From: Phycisphaerae bacterium RAS2
GTDB lineage: Bacteria > Planctomycetota > Phycisphaerae > UBA1845 > UTPLA1
Length of the DNA stretch: 64,000 bases
Direction of reading: 5' to 3'
Assembly (NCBI GenBank): GCA_007753915.1
Contig: CP036352.1
Coordinates: 3,969,306-4,033,305 of the forward strand
Shown here: positions 1 through 9,501 of the stretch, piece by piece
Position numbering within the stretch: position 1 is the first letter of the stretch
Layout of the letters: every line of letters starts with the position of its first letter
Notes under the pieces: model-generated
Databases searched by the model: none
The model's input: only the letters and a program-made list of their open reading frames with translations
Told to the model about the DNA's origin: nothing
Made by a program: the position numbers and the translations under genes

Positions 1-2
1 GA

Positions 3-1076
3 CGCCTGCACACGCCGCACGGCATAATTGATACACCTGTATTCATGCCGGTCGGCACCCGCGGCTCGGTCAAGGGCATCACACCGGACATGCTCCGTGC
101 CGCCGGCGCGGGCATTCTCCTCGCCAACACCTACCACCTGACCCTGCGGCCCGGCGAGGAAACCGTCGCCGCTCTGGGCGGCCTGCACCGCTTCATGGGA
201 TGGGACGGCCCCATCCTGACCGACTCCGGCGGCTTTCAGGTGTTTTCGCTCGCCGTGCTCACGCGCGCCGACGACGAGGGCGTCACGTTCAAGTCTCACA
301 TCGACGGTGCGGCGATGCGACTCGACCCGGCCCGGGCCGTCGCCATCCAGGAACAGCTCGGCGCCGACATCATCATGGCGTTCGACCAGTGCCCCGCCCT
401 GCCCGCGACAGCCGAATCGCTCGAAACAGCCGTGCGCCGCTCCATCGCCTGGGCCGGCGCCTGCAAACAGGCCCAGCAGCGCAGCGACCAGGCGCTTTTT
501 GCCATCGTGCAGGGCGGCCTTGATCTCGACCTGCGTCTCCATTGCCTTGACGCACTGGTGAACATCGGCTTCCCCGGCTACGCCGTCGGCGGCCTTTCGG
601 TCGGCGAACATCCCGACGACATGGCGGCGCTCCTGCGGCCGTTCGCGCACCGCATGCCGGCCGATCGGCCGCGCTACCTGATGGGCGTTGGTCGCCCGCT
701 GGACATCGTCCGCGCCGTCGCCGCCGGCATCGACATGTTTGATTGTGTGATGCCGACGCGGAACGGGCGAAACTCGTTTGCGTTTGTTGACGGCGGGGTG
801 CTGCGCCTGCGCAATGCGAAGTACCGGCTCGACACGCGACCGCTCGACGAATCCTGCGATTGCTATGCGTGCCGCCATTTCTCTCGCGGCTACCTGCGGC
901 ACCTGTTCCTCGCGGATGAGATGCTCGGGCCGATTCTGGTGTCGCTGCACAACATCGCGTATTATCTGCGATTCATGGCGCGGATCCGCTCGGCCATCGC
1001 CGACGGTTCGTTTCCGCGCCTGCTCGAAGCCTGTGAAGCGGCCGCCGCATCGCCGCCGACCGAGGAACCGGAATGA
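3..1076 (+). CDS. tgt: queuine/7-deazaguanine tRNA-guanine transglycosylase, 5' end outside window
   Basis: Exchanges guanine 34 of GUN-anticodon tRNAs for preQ1 in queuosine synthesis, in the cytoplasm. The frame is already open at the first base; the 14 codons before the ATG at 45 (RLHTPHG then IDTPVF) match the usual TGT N-terminus, so the true start lies upstream of the window. Counting from the ATG at 45, the substrate Asp lies in DSGGFQ (D60), the nucleophile Asp in [12 protein letters not shown] (D233), and a zinc site CxCxxC plus a later His sits near residues 270-300. The stop overlaps yajC by 4 bp (ATGA), the classic tgt-yajC arrangement. Visible length, about 357 residues, is nearly complete for the family. 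Confidence 0.97.
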   Translation, partial: RLHTPHGIIDTPVFMPVGTRGSVKGITPDMLRAAGAGILLANTYHLTLRPGEETVAALGGLHRFMGWDGPILTDSGGFQVFSLAVLTRADDEGVTFKSHIDGAAMRLDPARAVAIQEQLGADIIMAFDQCPALPATAESLETAVRRSIAWAGACKQAQQRSDQALFAIVQGGLDLDLRLHCLDALVNIGFPGYAVGGLSVGEHPDDMAALLRPFAHRMPADRPRYLMGVGRPLDIVRAVAAGIDMFDCVMPTRNGRNSFAFVDGGVLRLRNAKYRLDTRPLDESCDCYACRHFSRGYLRHLFLADEMLGPILVSLHNIAYYLRFMARIRSAIADGSFPRLLEACEAAAASPPTEEPE

Positions 1077-1444
1077 TTGAATTGATGTCGCTGCTCGCCC
1101 AGGGAACGCCTGCAACCGGTTCGCCCGCGCCGGCGCCGGGCCTGTCGCAGATGCTCTTTCCGCTGCTGCTCATGGGCGCGGTGTTTTACTTTCTCCTGAT
1201 TCGCCCGCAGAGCGCGGAAAAGAAGCGCCGCGAGTCCATGCTCTCGGCCTTGAAAAAGAACGACCGCGTCGTCACCGCCGGCGGCATCCTCGGTACGGTG
1301 CTCAACGTCAAGGACGACGAAGTCACCCTCAAGGTCGATGAGTCCAGCAACACGAAAATCACTTTCACGCGATCAGCCATCCAGCGCGTGCTCGGCACCG
1401 AGGCCGCGCCAGCCGGCGCGACGGTCGAGCCGGCGAAGAAGTAG
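1073..1444 (+). CDS. yajC: Sec translocase accessory subunit YajC
   Basis: A 123-residue single-pass inner membrane protein of the SecDF-YajC accessory complex. A hydrophobic segment near residues 24-42 is followed by the family hallmark IRPQ and a basic stretch (KKRR), then a small cytoplasmic domain containing [11 protein letters not shown], which is typical of YajC. The C-terminus is Ala/Pro/Lys-rich. It starts inside the tgt stop (ATGA overlap), so it is probably translationally coupled. secD/secF do not follow; the next gene is a peptidase. Confidence 0.95.
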   Translation: MIELMSLLAQGTPATGSPAPAPGLSQMLFPLLLMGAVFYFLLIRPQSAEKKRRESMLSALKKNDRVVTAGGILGTVLNVKDDEVTLKVDESSNTKITFTRSAIQRVLGTEAAPAGATVEPAKK

Positions 1445-1464
1445 CCCGCCGCTCAATCAACGCG

Positions 1465-3348
1465 ATGCACTTGTCAGGGATGACTTCCATGCTCCATGAG
1501 CTTTCGAATCCTCGCGCGACGGATAGCGCATCCGCGACGGCGGCCGGCACCCCCAGGGCCGCATTGACGCGCGAACAGATCGACACTCGGCACAAATGGA
1601 ATCTCGCGGACATCTTCGCGGACGACGCCGCGTTCGAGGGCGCGTTCAAGGCGGTGGAGTCCGAGCTGGCGTCCTTCGCCGCGCGGCGCGGCACGCTGGC
1701 GCGCAGCGCGAACGACCTGCGCGACGCACTCGCCGTTCACGACGAACTCGGCACGCGGCTTGAACGCGTCGTTCTCTATGCGGGCCTGTCGTATCACCTC
1801 GACATGTCGGTCAGCGCGGCCCAGGGCCGATGGGATCGCGCCCACTCGCTCTCCACGCGCGCCGCTGAAGCCACGAGCTGGATGACGCCGGAATTGATCG
1901 CCGCCGGCCGAGAGAAAATCAACGGCTGGATGGCATCCGATCCAAAGCTGGCCGTGTATCGTCACATGTTCGACGATCTGTTCCGCCAACAGGCGCATGT
2001 GCTTTCAGAGCGCGAGGAGGAATTGCTCGCGATGGCCGGCGAGATCGCCTCGGCCCCCGAGTCCATCTTCAGCCGCTTCACGAACACGAATCTCGACTTT
2101 CCGGTTATCCGCGACGAGCAGGACGCGGACGTGCGCCTGACCCCTGCGCGATACGGCTCGATGTTGTACTCACCGTATCGGCGAGTTCGGCGCGACGCCT
2201 TCATCGGCCTGCACGAAACCTATCGCGCCAAGATCAACACGCTTAGCGCGACGCTTTCGGCGCAGGTCAAGCAACACATTTTCTATGCTCGCGCAAGGCG
2301 GTTCGGCTCCTGCATCGAAGCCGCCTTGCATCGGCCGAACATTCCTGTCGCGGTGTATGACAATCTCATCGCCACAATCGGCCGACACCTCGACAAGTTG
2401 CACCATTACGTCGCCCTGCGGAAGAAACTGCTCAAACTTGACGCCGTGCATGGGTACGACCTGTACGTTCCCATGATCGACGCACCGCGCGAGGAGATTC
2501 CTTACGACGATGCGATGGAGACGGTCACGCAATCGCTCGCCGTGCTGGGCGAGGACTACACCACCGTGCTCCGCGAAGCGGCGGCGAATCGCTGGATTGA
2601 TGTCTATGAGACGAAAGACAAGCGCAGCGGCGCGTACTCGTGGGGCAGTTATCGCACGCATCCGTACCTGCTGCTGAACTACCAGGGCACGCGCAACGAC
2701 CGCTCGACGCTGGCTCACGAACTGGGCCACGCCATGCACTCGTGGTATACGGTGAAGTCGCAGCCGATCGTGTACGGCGATTACGCGACGTTTTGCGCCG
2801 AGGTGGCGTCCACCGTCAACGAAGTGATTCTGGACGAATACCTGTTCGAGCACGCACGGACCGACGCCGAGCGGTTGGCCGTGGTGCAGGATCAGATCGA
2901 AAGCATCCGCACGACGGTGCTGCGGCAGACGATGTTCGCCGAGTACGAGCGAATGATTCACGCCCGTGCCGAGGGCGGCGAACCGCTGACGGGCGAATGG
3001 CTGTGCAGCGCGTACCGCGACCTCGTGGCGAAGTACTACGGCCCCGCGCTGGTGATCGACGATTGCCTGGAAGTCGAAGGCCTGCGCATTCCCCATTTCT
3101 ATCGCAACTTCTACGTCTATACCTACGCCACCAGCCACTGCGCGGCGGTCGATATCGGCCGCCGGATCGTCGCGGGTGACGCCGCAGCCGTGCGGGGCCA
3201 CAAGGCGTTCCTCTCGGCCGGCAGCAGCAAGTACCCGCTGGACGTGCTGGCATTGGCCGGTGTGGACATGACGACCCCCGAGCCGATCGAGCGGACGATG
3301 CAGTGGTTTGGGGAGTTGCTCGGTAAGTTTGAATCGCTTGCGAGATGA
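1465..3348 (+). CDS. pepF: oligoendopeptidase F (peptidase family M3B)
   Basis: A 627-residue cytoplasmic zinc peptidase that would cleave short peptides. The zinc-binding HExxH motif is HELGH at residues 418-422, and the third ligand Glu is in CAEVASTVNE (E446); both are intact. The C-terminal part (LEVEGLRIPHFYRNFYVYTYATS) matches the PepF/M3B architecture. Other possible starts are ATG 1480 and ATG 1489; the short leader before residue 30 is not conserved-looking, so a later start is possible. It lies 20 bp after yajC and may be co-transcribed, with the convergent pilB-type gene 24 bp beyond its stop. Confidence 0.94.
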   Translation: MHLSGMTSMLHELSNPRATDSASATAAGTPRAALTREQIDTRHKWNLADIFADDAAFEGAFKAVESELASFAARRGTLARSANDLRDALAVHDELGTRLERVVLYAGLSYHLDMSVSAAQGRWDRAHSLSTRAAEATSWMTPELIAAGREKINGWMASDPKLAVYRHMFDDLFRQQAHVLSEREEELLAMAGEIASAPESIFSRFTNTNLDFPVIRDEQDADVRLTPARYGSMLYSPYRRVRRDAFIGLHETYRAKINTLSATLSAQVKQHIFYARARRFGSCIEAALHRPNIPVAVYDNLIATIGRHLDKLHHYVALRKKLLKLDAVHGYDLYVPMIDAPREEIPYDDAMETVTQSLAVLGEDYTTVLREAAANRWIDVYETKDKRSGAYSWGSYRTHPYLLLNYQGTRNDRSTLAHELGHAMHSWYTVKSQPIVYGDYATFCAEVASTVNEVILDEYLFEHARTDAERLAVVQDQIESIRTTVLRQTMFAEYERMIHARAEGGEPLTGEWLCSAYRDLVAKYYGPALVIDDCLEVEGLRIPHFYRNFYVYTYATSHCAAVDIGRRIVAGDAAAVRGHKAFLSAGSSKYPLDVLALAGVDMTTPEPIERTMQWFGELLGKFESLAR

Positions 3349-3372
3349 CGAGGCGAAATCAAGTCTCGCGCC

Positions 3373-5082
3373 TCATCCCTGGCTCGCCACGCGATCGACT
3401 TCTTCCACCGTGGTGACGCCTTCGATCACCTTGCGATAGCCGCTGCCCGCGAGCGTGTGGAACATCCATTCGCCGGCGGCTTTGCGCAGCTCGCCGATCG
3501 TCGGATTGGTCAGGATCACGTCGCGCACCTGCGGGCTGAACAGCAACGTCTCAAAAAGCGCCATGCGCCCGCGGTAGCCGACGTTCATGCACTTCTTGCA
3601 GCCGACCGCCTCATAGAAATCACCAAATTGGCGGCTTTCGAGATTCAGCCGGCGAATCGTTTTCGTATCCGGCTTGAACGGCCGCTTGCACGACGGGCAG
3701 AGCACGCGCACCAGGCGCTGGCTGATGCACATCGTGACCGAGTTGGCGACAAGAAACGGCTCGACGCCCAGATCGAGCAGGCGGAAGATGGTGCCGATCG
3801 TGTCGCGCGCGTGGATGGTGGTGAGGACGAGGTGGCCGGTGGTGGCGGCCTGCATGGCCATTTTGGCGGTTTCCTGATCGCGGATTTCGCCGACCAGGAT
3901 GACGTCGGGGTCCTGCCGCAGGACGCTGGAGAGGACCGAAGCAAACGTCAGGTTGTGAACCGGGTCGATGGAAATCTGCGTGGTGTTCGAAAGTTCGTAT
4001 TCGACCGGGTCTTCAATCGTCACGATGTTGCGCGTGTAGGCGTCGATGGTCTGAAGGGCGGTGTAGAGCGTGGTTGTCTTTCCGCTGCCGGTCGGGCCGG
4101 CGATGATGATCAACCCCGCGTCCTGCGAACAGATGCGCGACAACTCGGCGACGACATCCAGCTCCATGCCGAGGTTCTCAAACTGGCCCGGCACGGTTCC
4201 CTTGTCAAGAAACCGCAAGGCCAGCTTCTGCCCGTGCAGCGTCGGCGTCAGGTTCACGCGAAAGTCGACGCGCCGCGTCGGCAGCTCGGCGGCGAAGCTC
4301 CCCTCCTGCACAACGCTGCGCTTGGAGATGTCGGCCTCGCACAGAATCTTAATAACGTTCAAAACGGCGACGCCCATCTTGGCGGTGATATCGCCGACCG
4401 AATGCAGCAGGCCGTCGATGCGAAAGCGAATCGAGTACACCTCGGGCTTCGGCTCGATGTGAATGTCCGTTGCGCGCACGCGAAACGCGGCGAAGAGCAA
4501 CTGCCGTAGCGCCTCCAGGGCCTCGCCCGCCTTGTCCGACGGCGCGACCGTTTCGCTCTTGCGATTCAGCAGACGGATGTCCCGCGCGACCTGCGGCGCG
4601 CCCTCGGGCGGCGGCACGTTCACGCACGATTGCATCAGCGTCGCCAGTTGCTTCGCCAGCGGCCCGCTGACCATCGAGCGCACTGCCAGCGTCGTCGCCA
4701 CGACGTCCCGATCGACCGATGTCTGCGGCAGATCCTCCGGCACTTCCTCAACGAGTTGCGCCCTCGGGAGCACCTTCTTGGTCGCCGCTCCGGCGATCTC
4801 ATCGGGCAGGATGCGCAGAAACGTCGCGCCGATGCGCAACGAATCACCCAGCGCGATGTTGGCCTCCAGCACGCGATTCTCGCCGATCCACGTGCCGTTG
4901 TGGCTCTTGAGGTCAACCAGCTTGAACGCGCCCCCGGCCGACTCGATGACACAATGCTTGCGCGATGCGGCCGGGTCCTCCAGCACGACATCGTTGCCCG
5001 GTTGGCGGCCGATGCTCAACCGGGCCCCGGTGAACGGGACAATCCGGGTCTTGCCCTGCGTTGTGATTTCAAGCCGCGGCAT
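3373..5082 (-). CDS. pilB: FHA domain fused to a PilB/GspE-family secretion ATPase
   Basis: A 569-residue protein. Residues 1-95 form an FHA domain (SIGRQPGNDV, SRKHC, SHNGTWIGENRV), the fold that reads phosphothreonine. A linker is followed by a type II/IV secretion ATPase: ATDIHIEP, Walker [11 protein letters not shown] (K335), Walker B/Asp box with VGEIRDQETA, the His-box region TTIHARD, and a zinc element with CPSC (near 462-465) and CKKC (near 494). It would power pilus or pseudopilus assembly at the inner membrane. The usual N-terminal MshE/GspE domain is replaced by FHA, suggesting control by Ser/Thr kinases. It lies downstream of pilT on the same strand. The role is inferred from the family; GspE of a type II system is the alternative. 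Confidence 0.9.
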   Translation of the reverse strand: MPRLEITTQGKTRIVPFTGARLSIGRQPGNDVVLEDPAASRKHCVIESAGGAFKLVDLKSHNGTWIGENRVLEANIALGDSLRIGATFLRILPDEIAGAATKKVLPRAQLVEEVPEDLPQTSVDRDVVATTLAVRSMVSGPLAKQLATLMQSCVNVPPPEGAPQVARDIRLLNRKSETVAPSDKAGEALEALRQLLFAAFRVRATDIHIEPKPEVYSIRFRIDGLLHSVGDITAKMGVAVLNVIKILCEADISKRSVVQEGSFAAELPTRRVDFRVNLTPTLHGQKLALRFLDKGTVPGQFENLGMELDVVAELSRICSQDAGLIIIAGPTGSGKTTTLYTALQTIDAYTRNIVTIEDPVEYELSNTTQISIDPVHNLTFASVLSSVLRQDPDVILVGEIRDQETAKMAMQAATTGHLVLTTIHARDTIGTIFRLLDLGVEPFLVANSVTMCISQRLVRVLCPSCKRPFKPDTKTIRRLNLESRQFGDFYEAVGCKKCMNVGYRGRMALFETLLFSPQVRDVILTNPTIGELRKAAGEWMFHTLAGSGYRKVIEGVTTVEEVDRVASQG

Positions 5083-5122
5083 GGGAAGTAGCCCTGAAAT
5101 CCGACGAATCGCGCCGGCCGTC

Positions 5123-5128
5123 TATTGT
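5123..5128 (-). promoter_or_regulatory. candidate -10 hexamer TACAAT upstream of the pilB-type gene
   Basis: On the minus strand TACAAT stands about 40 nt before the start at 5082. No convincing -35 hexamer is seen at 16-18 nt spacing, so this is only a candidate. The same hexamer recurs at 6673 and 44018. Confidence 0.3.
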
Positions 5129-5223
5129 AACCGGGCGCGACAGCGATTGGATAGTCCGCGACTCGCATCCCGCCAAACGGCAGGCCGCTTTGACGCGCAT
5201 CGACCATTTGGGGGGGGTGGCAA

Positions 5224-5258
5224 TTCGACTTCTTGGCTTCTTGACTCTTCGACGTTTC
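5224..5258 (+). repeat. degenerate iterated TTCGACTTC/TTGACTC words after pilT
   Basis: A pyrimidine-rich run of 7-9 nt words (TTCGACTTC, TTGGCTTC, TTGACTC, TTCGACG, TTTC) directly abutting the pilT stop codon. It resembles the cleaner TTTTGACG octamer runs at 20068 and 46369. Function unknown. Confidence 0.5.
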
Positions 5259-6452
5259 TTACAGGATCGCCGCCGCCTTGGAGCGAATCCCCTTCAGTCG
5301 CATCTTCAACTCTTCGGGGTTCGGGGCGACTTCCAGTGCCAGCTTCATGTCCAGGTACTCTTCCTGAATGAGCTGGTAAATCGCCTCGGTGAAGTCCTGC
5401 ATGCCTTCGTGGATGCTGTTCTTGAGCACCGTGGTGATTTCAAAATCCCGGCTCTCGGCGATCAGCTTCCGCACCGACGGGTTGTTGATCATGATCTCGC
5501 AACACGGCACGCGCGATCGCTCCGGGTGAATGCTGGGCAACAGCTTCTGACAGACAATCGCCTTCAGATTGAACACCAGCGCCTGGCGGACCTGCGCCCG
5601 GCCGTCCTCGGGGAACAAGTCAAGAATGCGCGAGATGGTCTGCGCGGCGGTCGATGCGTGAATCGTGCCGAAGCACAGGTGGCCCGTTTCGGCGGCGTGA
5701 ATGGCGGCCTCAAACGTGTCCCGATCGCGCATTTCGCCGACGAGCACCACGTCGGGGTCTTCGCGCATGAGGTACTTGAGCGCGTCGTGAAAGTTCTTCA
5801 CGTCGATGCCGATCTCGCGCTGGTTAATGAACGCCTTGTCGTCCTCGAAAATGTACTCGATCGGGTCTTCCACCGTCACGATGTGGCAGGCGCGCGTGCG
5901 ATTGATGTAGTTGATCATCGAGGCAATCGTTGTGCTCTTGCCCGAGCCGGTGATGCCGGCCAGCAGAATCAGCCCCTGATGATGCTTGGAGATTTCCTTC
6001 AGCACCGGCGGCAGGTGCAACTGCTCGAAGTCCTGAATGTCTTTCACGACGCGCCGCGCCGCCATGGACGTCATGCCGCGCTGGCGGAAGACGTTCACGC
6101 GAAACCGATCCTGCCCCGGAACCTGGTGCGCAAAGTCCAGCGCACCATTCTCAATGAAGAATTGCTTCTGCCGGTCGGTGATCACCTCGAAGACCATCGA
6201 CTCGATCTCCTCGGTCGAGAGCGGCGGCTCCTGGCTCTTGCGGATTTCGCCCTTGAGCCGAAAACGCGGCGGCTGATTCGCCTTCAGGTGGACGTCGCTC
6301 GCGCCCATCTTCGTGCAGGCGCGGAACAATCGGTTGATCGTCGGATTCGGATTGCGGTGATGTTCCTTCGAACCCGTGCTGACCTCCACGTCGTGAACGT
6401 CGATCGGGTTTGAGCCGCCTTCCTGCTCTTCCGGACTGGAATGCGCTTCCAT
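5259..6452 (-). CDS. pilT: type IV pilus retraction ATPase PilT
   Basis: A 397-residue cytoplasmic hexameric ATPase for pilus disassembly and twitching. Seen: ASDVHLKANQPPRFR at the start of the N-terminal domain, Walker A GITGSGKSTT (K172), Asp box VEDPIEY, Walker B VLVGEMRDRDT, and the His-box GTIHAST. The zinc cysteines of PilB-type ATPases are absent, as expected for PilT. A GGAG-type ribosome site precedes the start. The FHA-PilB ATPase follows 176 bp downstream on the same strand, so antagonistic pilus motors are neighbours. A rather polar 45-residue N-terminal tail (SSPEEQEGG) precedes the family domain. Confidence 0.95.
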   Translation of the reverse strand: MEAHSSPEEQEGGSNPIDVHDVEVSTGSKEHHRNPNPTINRLFRACTKMGASDVHLKANQPPRFRLKGEIRKSQEPPLSTEEIESMVFEVITDRQKQFFIENGALDFAHQVPGQDRFRVNVFRQRGMTSMAARRVVKDIQDFEQLHLPPVLKEISKHHQGLILLAGITGSGKSTTIASMINYINRTRACHIVTVEDPIEYIFEDDKAFINQREIGIDVKNFHDALKYLMREDPDVVLVGEMRDRDTFEAAIHAAETGHLCFGTIHASTAAQTISRILDLFPEDGRAQVRQALVFNLKAIVCQKLLPSIHPERSRVPCCEIMINNPSVRKLIAESRDFEITTVLKNSIHEGMQDFTEAIYQLIQEEYLDMKLALEVAPNPEELKMRLKGIRSKAAAIL

Positions 6453-6672
6453 TGAAACCGCTCCTGTCGATTGTCGAGTCAGACCGCCGCGGGCAAGGCC
6501 CCTGGCGGTCGTTCAGGCATGGTGATGCGGTCACCCTTCGGCCCCCTCGCCTGGCGCGTGCGCGCCGCCGGGAATGACTCCGGATGATTCTAAACCCGAG
6601 TTGGCTTGAATCAAGGGGGACTCCCGCCGGATGCCCGAATTCAGCGTCCGCATTCGCCTCCGCCGTCCGGGC

Positions 6673-6678
6673 TACAAT
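6673..6678 (+). promoter_or_regulatory. -10-like TACAAT 6 nt before the PQQ-protein ATG
   Basis: TACAAT ends 6 nt before the ATG at 6685, so a transcript started from it would begin at or next to the start codon (leaderless). No good -35 hexamer is seen at 16-18 nt. Confidence 0.4.
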
Positions 6679-6684
6679 CCCGCC

Positions 6685-8220
6685 ATGACCACCACCCCGA
6701 CTCTCAATGCGGGCCTGCCGCTCGATCAGCGACCGGTGCCGCGCAAGCGCGTCGTCCTCCCGTTGCTGCTTCTGCTTTATCCGGTGGGCATGGCCCTGAT
6801 GTGGCGCAGGACCGCCTGGCGCGCCGGCACGAAGTCCGCATTGAGCGTTCTGTTCGCCCCGGTGTTCGTGCTGCTTGTGCTGCTTTGCCTCATGCCGTGG
6901 TGGGATTTCACCGGCGATCTGGGCTGGACCAGCTTCTCGCTCGACTTCACGAAAGGCCCGGGGCAATACAACCAGCTCGAAGCGCATCGCGCGCAGCAGA
7001 AGGACACCATCAAGCCCGGCGCGGCATCCGTCGCACGGAACGTCCCGGACTGGACCGACTTTCGCGGGCCGAAGCGTGACGGAATCGTGGCATCAACGAT
7101 CTCGCTTGACTGGGGCACAAAGCCGCCGCGCCAGGTGTATCGCCAGCCCGTCGGCGAAGGCTACTCGAGCTTTGTTCTCGGCGGCGGCCGTGCCTACACC
7201 ATGGAGCAGCGCCGCGGCGATGAAGCCCTCGTCTGCTACGACGCCGCGACCGGACGCGAACACTGGACCATGCAGTACCCGGCCTATTTCCGCGAGACGC
7301 TCGGCGGCGACGGACCTCGCGCCACGCCGACGCTCGACCGCGATCGCGTCTATTCGCTCGGCGCCGAGGGCCATCTCTTTTGTGTGAAAGCAACCAGCGG
7401 CGAAGTCATCTGGAATCGGCACGTCCTGAAGGATTTCGGCGGCGAGAACCTCACCTGGGCCATGAGCGGATCGCCGCTCATTGTCGGCGACACCGTGCTC
7501 GTCACCAGTTCCGGCGTCGGCGCGCCGGCCCTTCAGGCGTATGACAAGCTGACCGGCAAGCCGCGATGGAACGCAGATGTCGGGCGACAGGGATATACGT
7601 CGCTCGTGACGGCCACGCTGCTGGGCACGCGCCAGGTGCTAAACCTCGCGGCCAGCTCGCTCGTCGCCATCGATCCGGCGAACGGGAAGACCCTTTGGAC
7701 ATTCCCTTGGCCGACGAGCATGGGCATCAACTGCTCGCAGCCAATCCCGGTCGGCGAAGACCACGTCTTTGTTTCGGCGGGTTACGGCCACGGCTGCGCG
7801 CTGGTGAAATTGGCGCGCGACGGCGAGAAATTCACCGCCAAAGAGGTCTGGTCCAGCATCAAGATGAAAAACAAGTTCAGCGCGTCGGTCATTTACGGCG
7901 GGCACATCTACGGCCTGGACGAAGGCTCGCTCGCGTGCCTGAACCTTGACACCGGCGAGCGCAAGTGGAAGGGCAAATCGTACGGCCACGGAAATCTGTT
8001 GCTGGTCGCGGGCAGCCCGGCAGACGCCTCGCCCGCGCATCTGATCGTGCTCTCGGAGGAGGGTGAACTGGCACTGGTCCGCGCGATGCCGGAGAAATTC
8101 GAAGAACTCGGAACCGTCCAAGCGCTCAAGGGCCGCACGTGGAACAATTTCACGCTCGCCGGCACGCTGCTTCTGGCCCGCAATCACAAAGAAATGGTGG
8201 CGTACGACCTCGCGCCGTAG
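6685..8220 (+). CDS. membrane-anchored PQQ-like beta-propeller protein
   Basis: A 511-residue protein from the ATG at 6685; an in-frame ATG at 6631 would add 18 unconvincing residues. Two hydrophobic segments near residues 20-40 and 48-70 anchor the protein. The rest is a quinoprotein-type propeller: WTDFRGPKRDG, then repeated blades such as VCYDAATGREHW, YDKLTGKPRWN, VAIDPANGKTLW and LNLDTGERKWKG. Proteins of this kind are common in planctomycetes and resemble BamB and PQQ dehydrogenases, but no enzyme residues can be assigned from sequence alone. It is divergent from pilT and convergent with the epimerase gene, separated from the latter by tandem hairpins. Confidence 0.85.
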   Translation: MTTTPTLNAGLPLDQRPVPRKRVVLPLLLLLYPVGMALMWRRTAWRAGTKSALSVLFAPVFVLLVLLCLMPWWDFTGDLGWTSFSLDFTKGPGQYNQLEAHRAQQKDTIKPGAASVARNVPDWTDFRGPKRDGIVASTISLDWGTKPPRQVYRQPVGEGYSSFVLGGGRAYTMEQRRGDEALVCYDAATGREHWTMQYPAYFRETLGGDGPRATPTLDRDRVYSLGAEGHLFCVKATSGEVIWNRHVLKDFGGENLTWAMSGSPLIVGDTVLVTSSGVGAPALQAYDKLTGKPRWNADVGRQGYTSLVTATLLGTRQVLNLAASSLVAIDPANGKTLWTFPWPTSMGINCSQPIPVGEDHVFVSAGYGHGCALVKLARDGEKFTAKEVWSSIKMKNKFSASVIYGGHIYGLDEGSLACLNLDTGERKWKGKSYGHGNLLLVAGSPADASPAHLIVLSEEGELALVRAMPEKFEELGTVQALKGRTWNNFTLAGTLLLARNHKEMVAYDLAP

Positions 8221-8272
8221 GGTGCGCCCTCATCGCACCAAGTTCGCCGTAGGGTGCGTCCTCGACGCACCA
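8217..8272. repeat. two tandem GTAGGGTGCG...CGCACCA hairpins
   Basis: Two copies at 8217-8240 and 8249-8272, each with 6-bp arms GGTGCG/CGCACC and a 7-nt loop. The first begins inside the PQQ-gene stop codon. They lie between two convergent genes and may end or protect transcripts. A relative is at 24195-24218. Confidence 0.65.
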
Positions 8273-8277
8273 ATGAA

Positions 8278-9501
8278 TCACTTCACCAGCAACTGCTCGC
8301 GCGGCGGCAAGCGGTCCAGCACGGCGAGAATGCGCTCGGCCGCGTGCCCGTCGCCGTACGGATTGACGACCTGCCGCGTCTGCGCGCGGAACGCATCGGT
8401 CGACGCATACTGCACAGCCGCCGCAACGGCCGCGCGATCGCTCGGTACATCAATCACGTTCGCGGCGCGGTGACGGCCCGCCTGTCGGTCGCCGATGTTC
8501 ACCGCCGGCAGATGCAGGCTCGGCGCTTCCAGCAGCGCGGCGCTGCTGTTGCCGACCAGCACGGCCGCATGGGCCAGCGCGCTCCAGAAGACCGCCTGCG
8601 GCAGCGACGCCACGAGCCGGGCGGCCGGCCGATTCGCGACAAACGCCTCCATCGCGCCGCGCACCGCGCCATGGCCAACGTCGGCATTGGGGCCGATCAG
8701 CAGCATCGGGCCGTCCCACGATGCGATGCCCGCCAGCGCCTCGGCGATCTGCTGCGCGGCGGGCGGCGCGTTCACCGTCTGCGGATGAAACACGAACACA
8801 AGCAACGGCCGATGATCGCGCGGCGACAGAATCCCATCGAGCCGGTCGCGGTCCAAGGGTTCAAACTTCGCCAGCGCATCAACGGCCAGCGCTCCGGTCG
8901 GCAGGATGCGCCATGGCGCCTCGCCCATGGACGCGATCCGCGCAGCATGGTCGGGCAAGGCCGGAAAATGCAGATGCGCCAGCTTGGTGATCGCATGGCG
9001 ACAGGCGTCGTCATACGCCCCGCGCGTCACGTCGCCCCCGTGCAGGTGCGCGATCGCCGTGCCGCACAACGTCGCCGCCAGCGCCGCCGCCAGCATCTCC
9101 GCGCGATCGCCCAACACGAACACGAGGTCGGGCCGCAACCGATCGACCGCTTCGGCAAACGCGCCGATCGCCGCGCCCGTGTTGCAGGCCACCGCGACCG
9201 GATCGTCACCGGGAATGAAGTGGTCGACGGGGACCAGCCGCGCCCGCTTCGGAACGCGAATTTCGTTCTGCGTCTGCCCGTGTTCCGGAGACTGGTGCGT
9301 GCCGCCTGCGAGCAACACCGGCTCCCACGCCTCCCGCGCGGCCACCGCTTCGATCAAGGGCGTGTAGATGCCTGCGTCGGCGCGCGTCGTGGAAATGAAC
9401 GCAATCCGCTTGAGCCAGACCGGGCTGGATTCAGCCTCGCGTGCGCGTTCCGCGCTGCCCTGCCGGGTTGATTCATGACTCGCCGGAGACTCGCTCAACA
9501 T
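8278..9501 (-). CDS. UDP-N-acetylglucosamine 2-epimerase, NeuC/WecB-like hydrolysing type
   Basis: A 407-residue protein from the ATG at 9501; the frame stays open upstream to 9681 but that part looks non-coding. Family signatures are clear: FISTTRADAGIYTPL near the start, VFVLGDRAEML, then IAHLHGGDVTRGAYDD with RHAITKLAHLHF, and late SSAALLEAPSLHLPAVNIGDRQAGR. The NeuC/LegG branch converts UDP-GlcNAc to ManNAc plus UDP, feeding sialic or related nonulosonic acids; WecB-type enzymes give UDP-ManNAc. The start overlaps the acr3 3' end by 7 bp, so it is coupled to the arsenic operon. No NeuB-like synthase is present in the window, so the end product cannot be stated. Confidence 0.88.
   Translation of the reverse strand: MLSESPASHESTRQGSAERAREAESSPVWLKRIAFISTTRADAGIYTPLIEAVAAREAWEPVLLAGGTHQSPEHGQTQNEIRVPKRARLVPVDHFIPGDDPVAVACNTGAAIGAFAEAVDRLRPDLVFVLGDRAEMLAAALAATLCGTAIAHLHGGDVTRGAYDDACRHAITKLAHLHFPALPDHAARIASMGEAPWRILPTGALAVDALAKFEPLDRDRLDGILSPRDHRPLLVFVFHPQTVNAPPAAQQIAEALAGIASWDGPMLLIGPNADVGHGAVRGAMEAFVANRPAARLVASLPQAVFWSALAHAAVLVGNSSAALLEAPSLHLPAVNIGDRQAGRHRAANVIDVPSDRAAVAAAVQYASTDAFRAQTRQVVNPYGDGHAAERILAVLDRLPPREQLLVK

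Noticed and set aside
3350-3374. GAGGCG...CGCCTC dyad between pepF and the pilB-type gene, considered a terminator
   Set aside because: Arms only 6 bp, 13-nt loop and no T-run.
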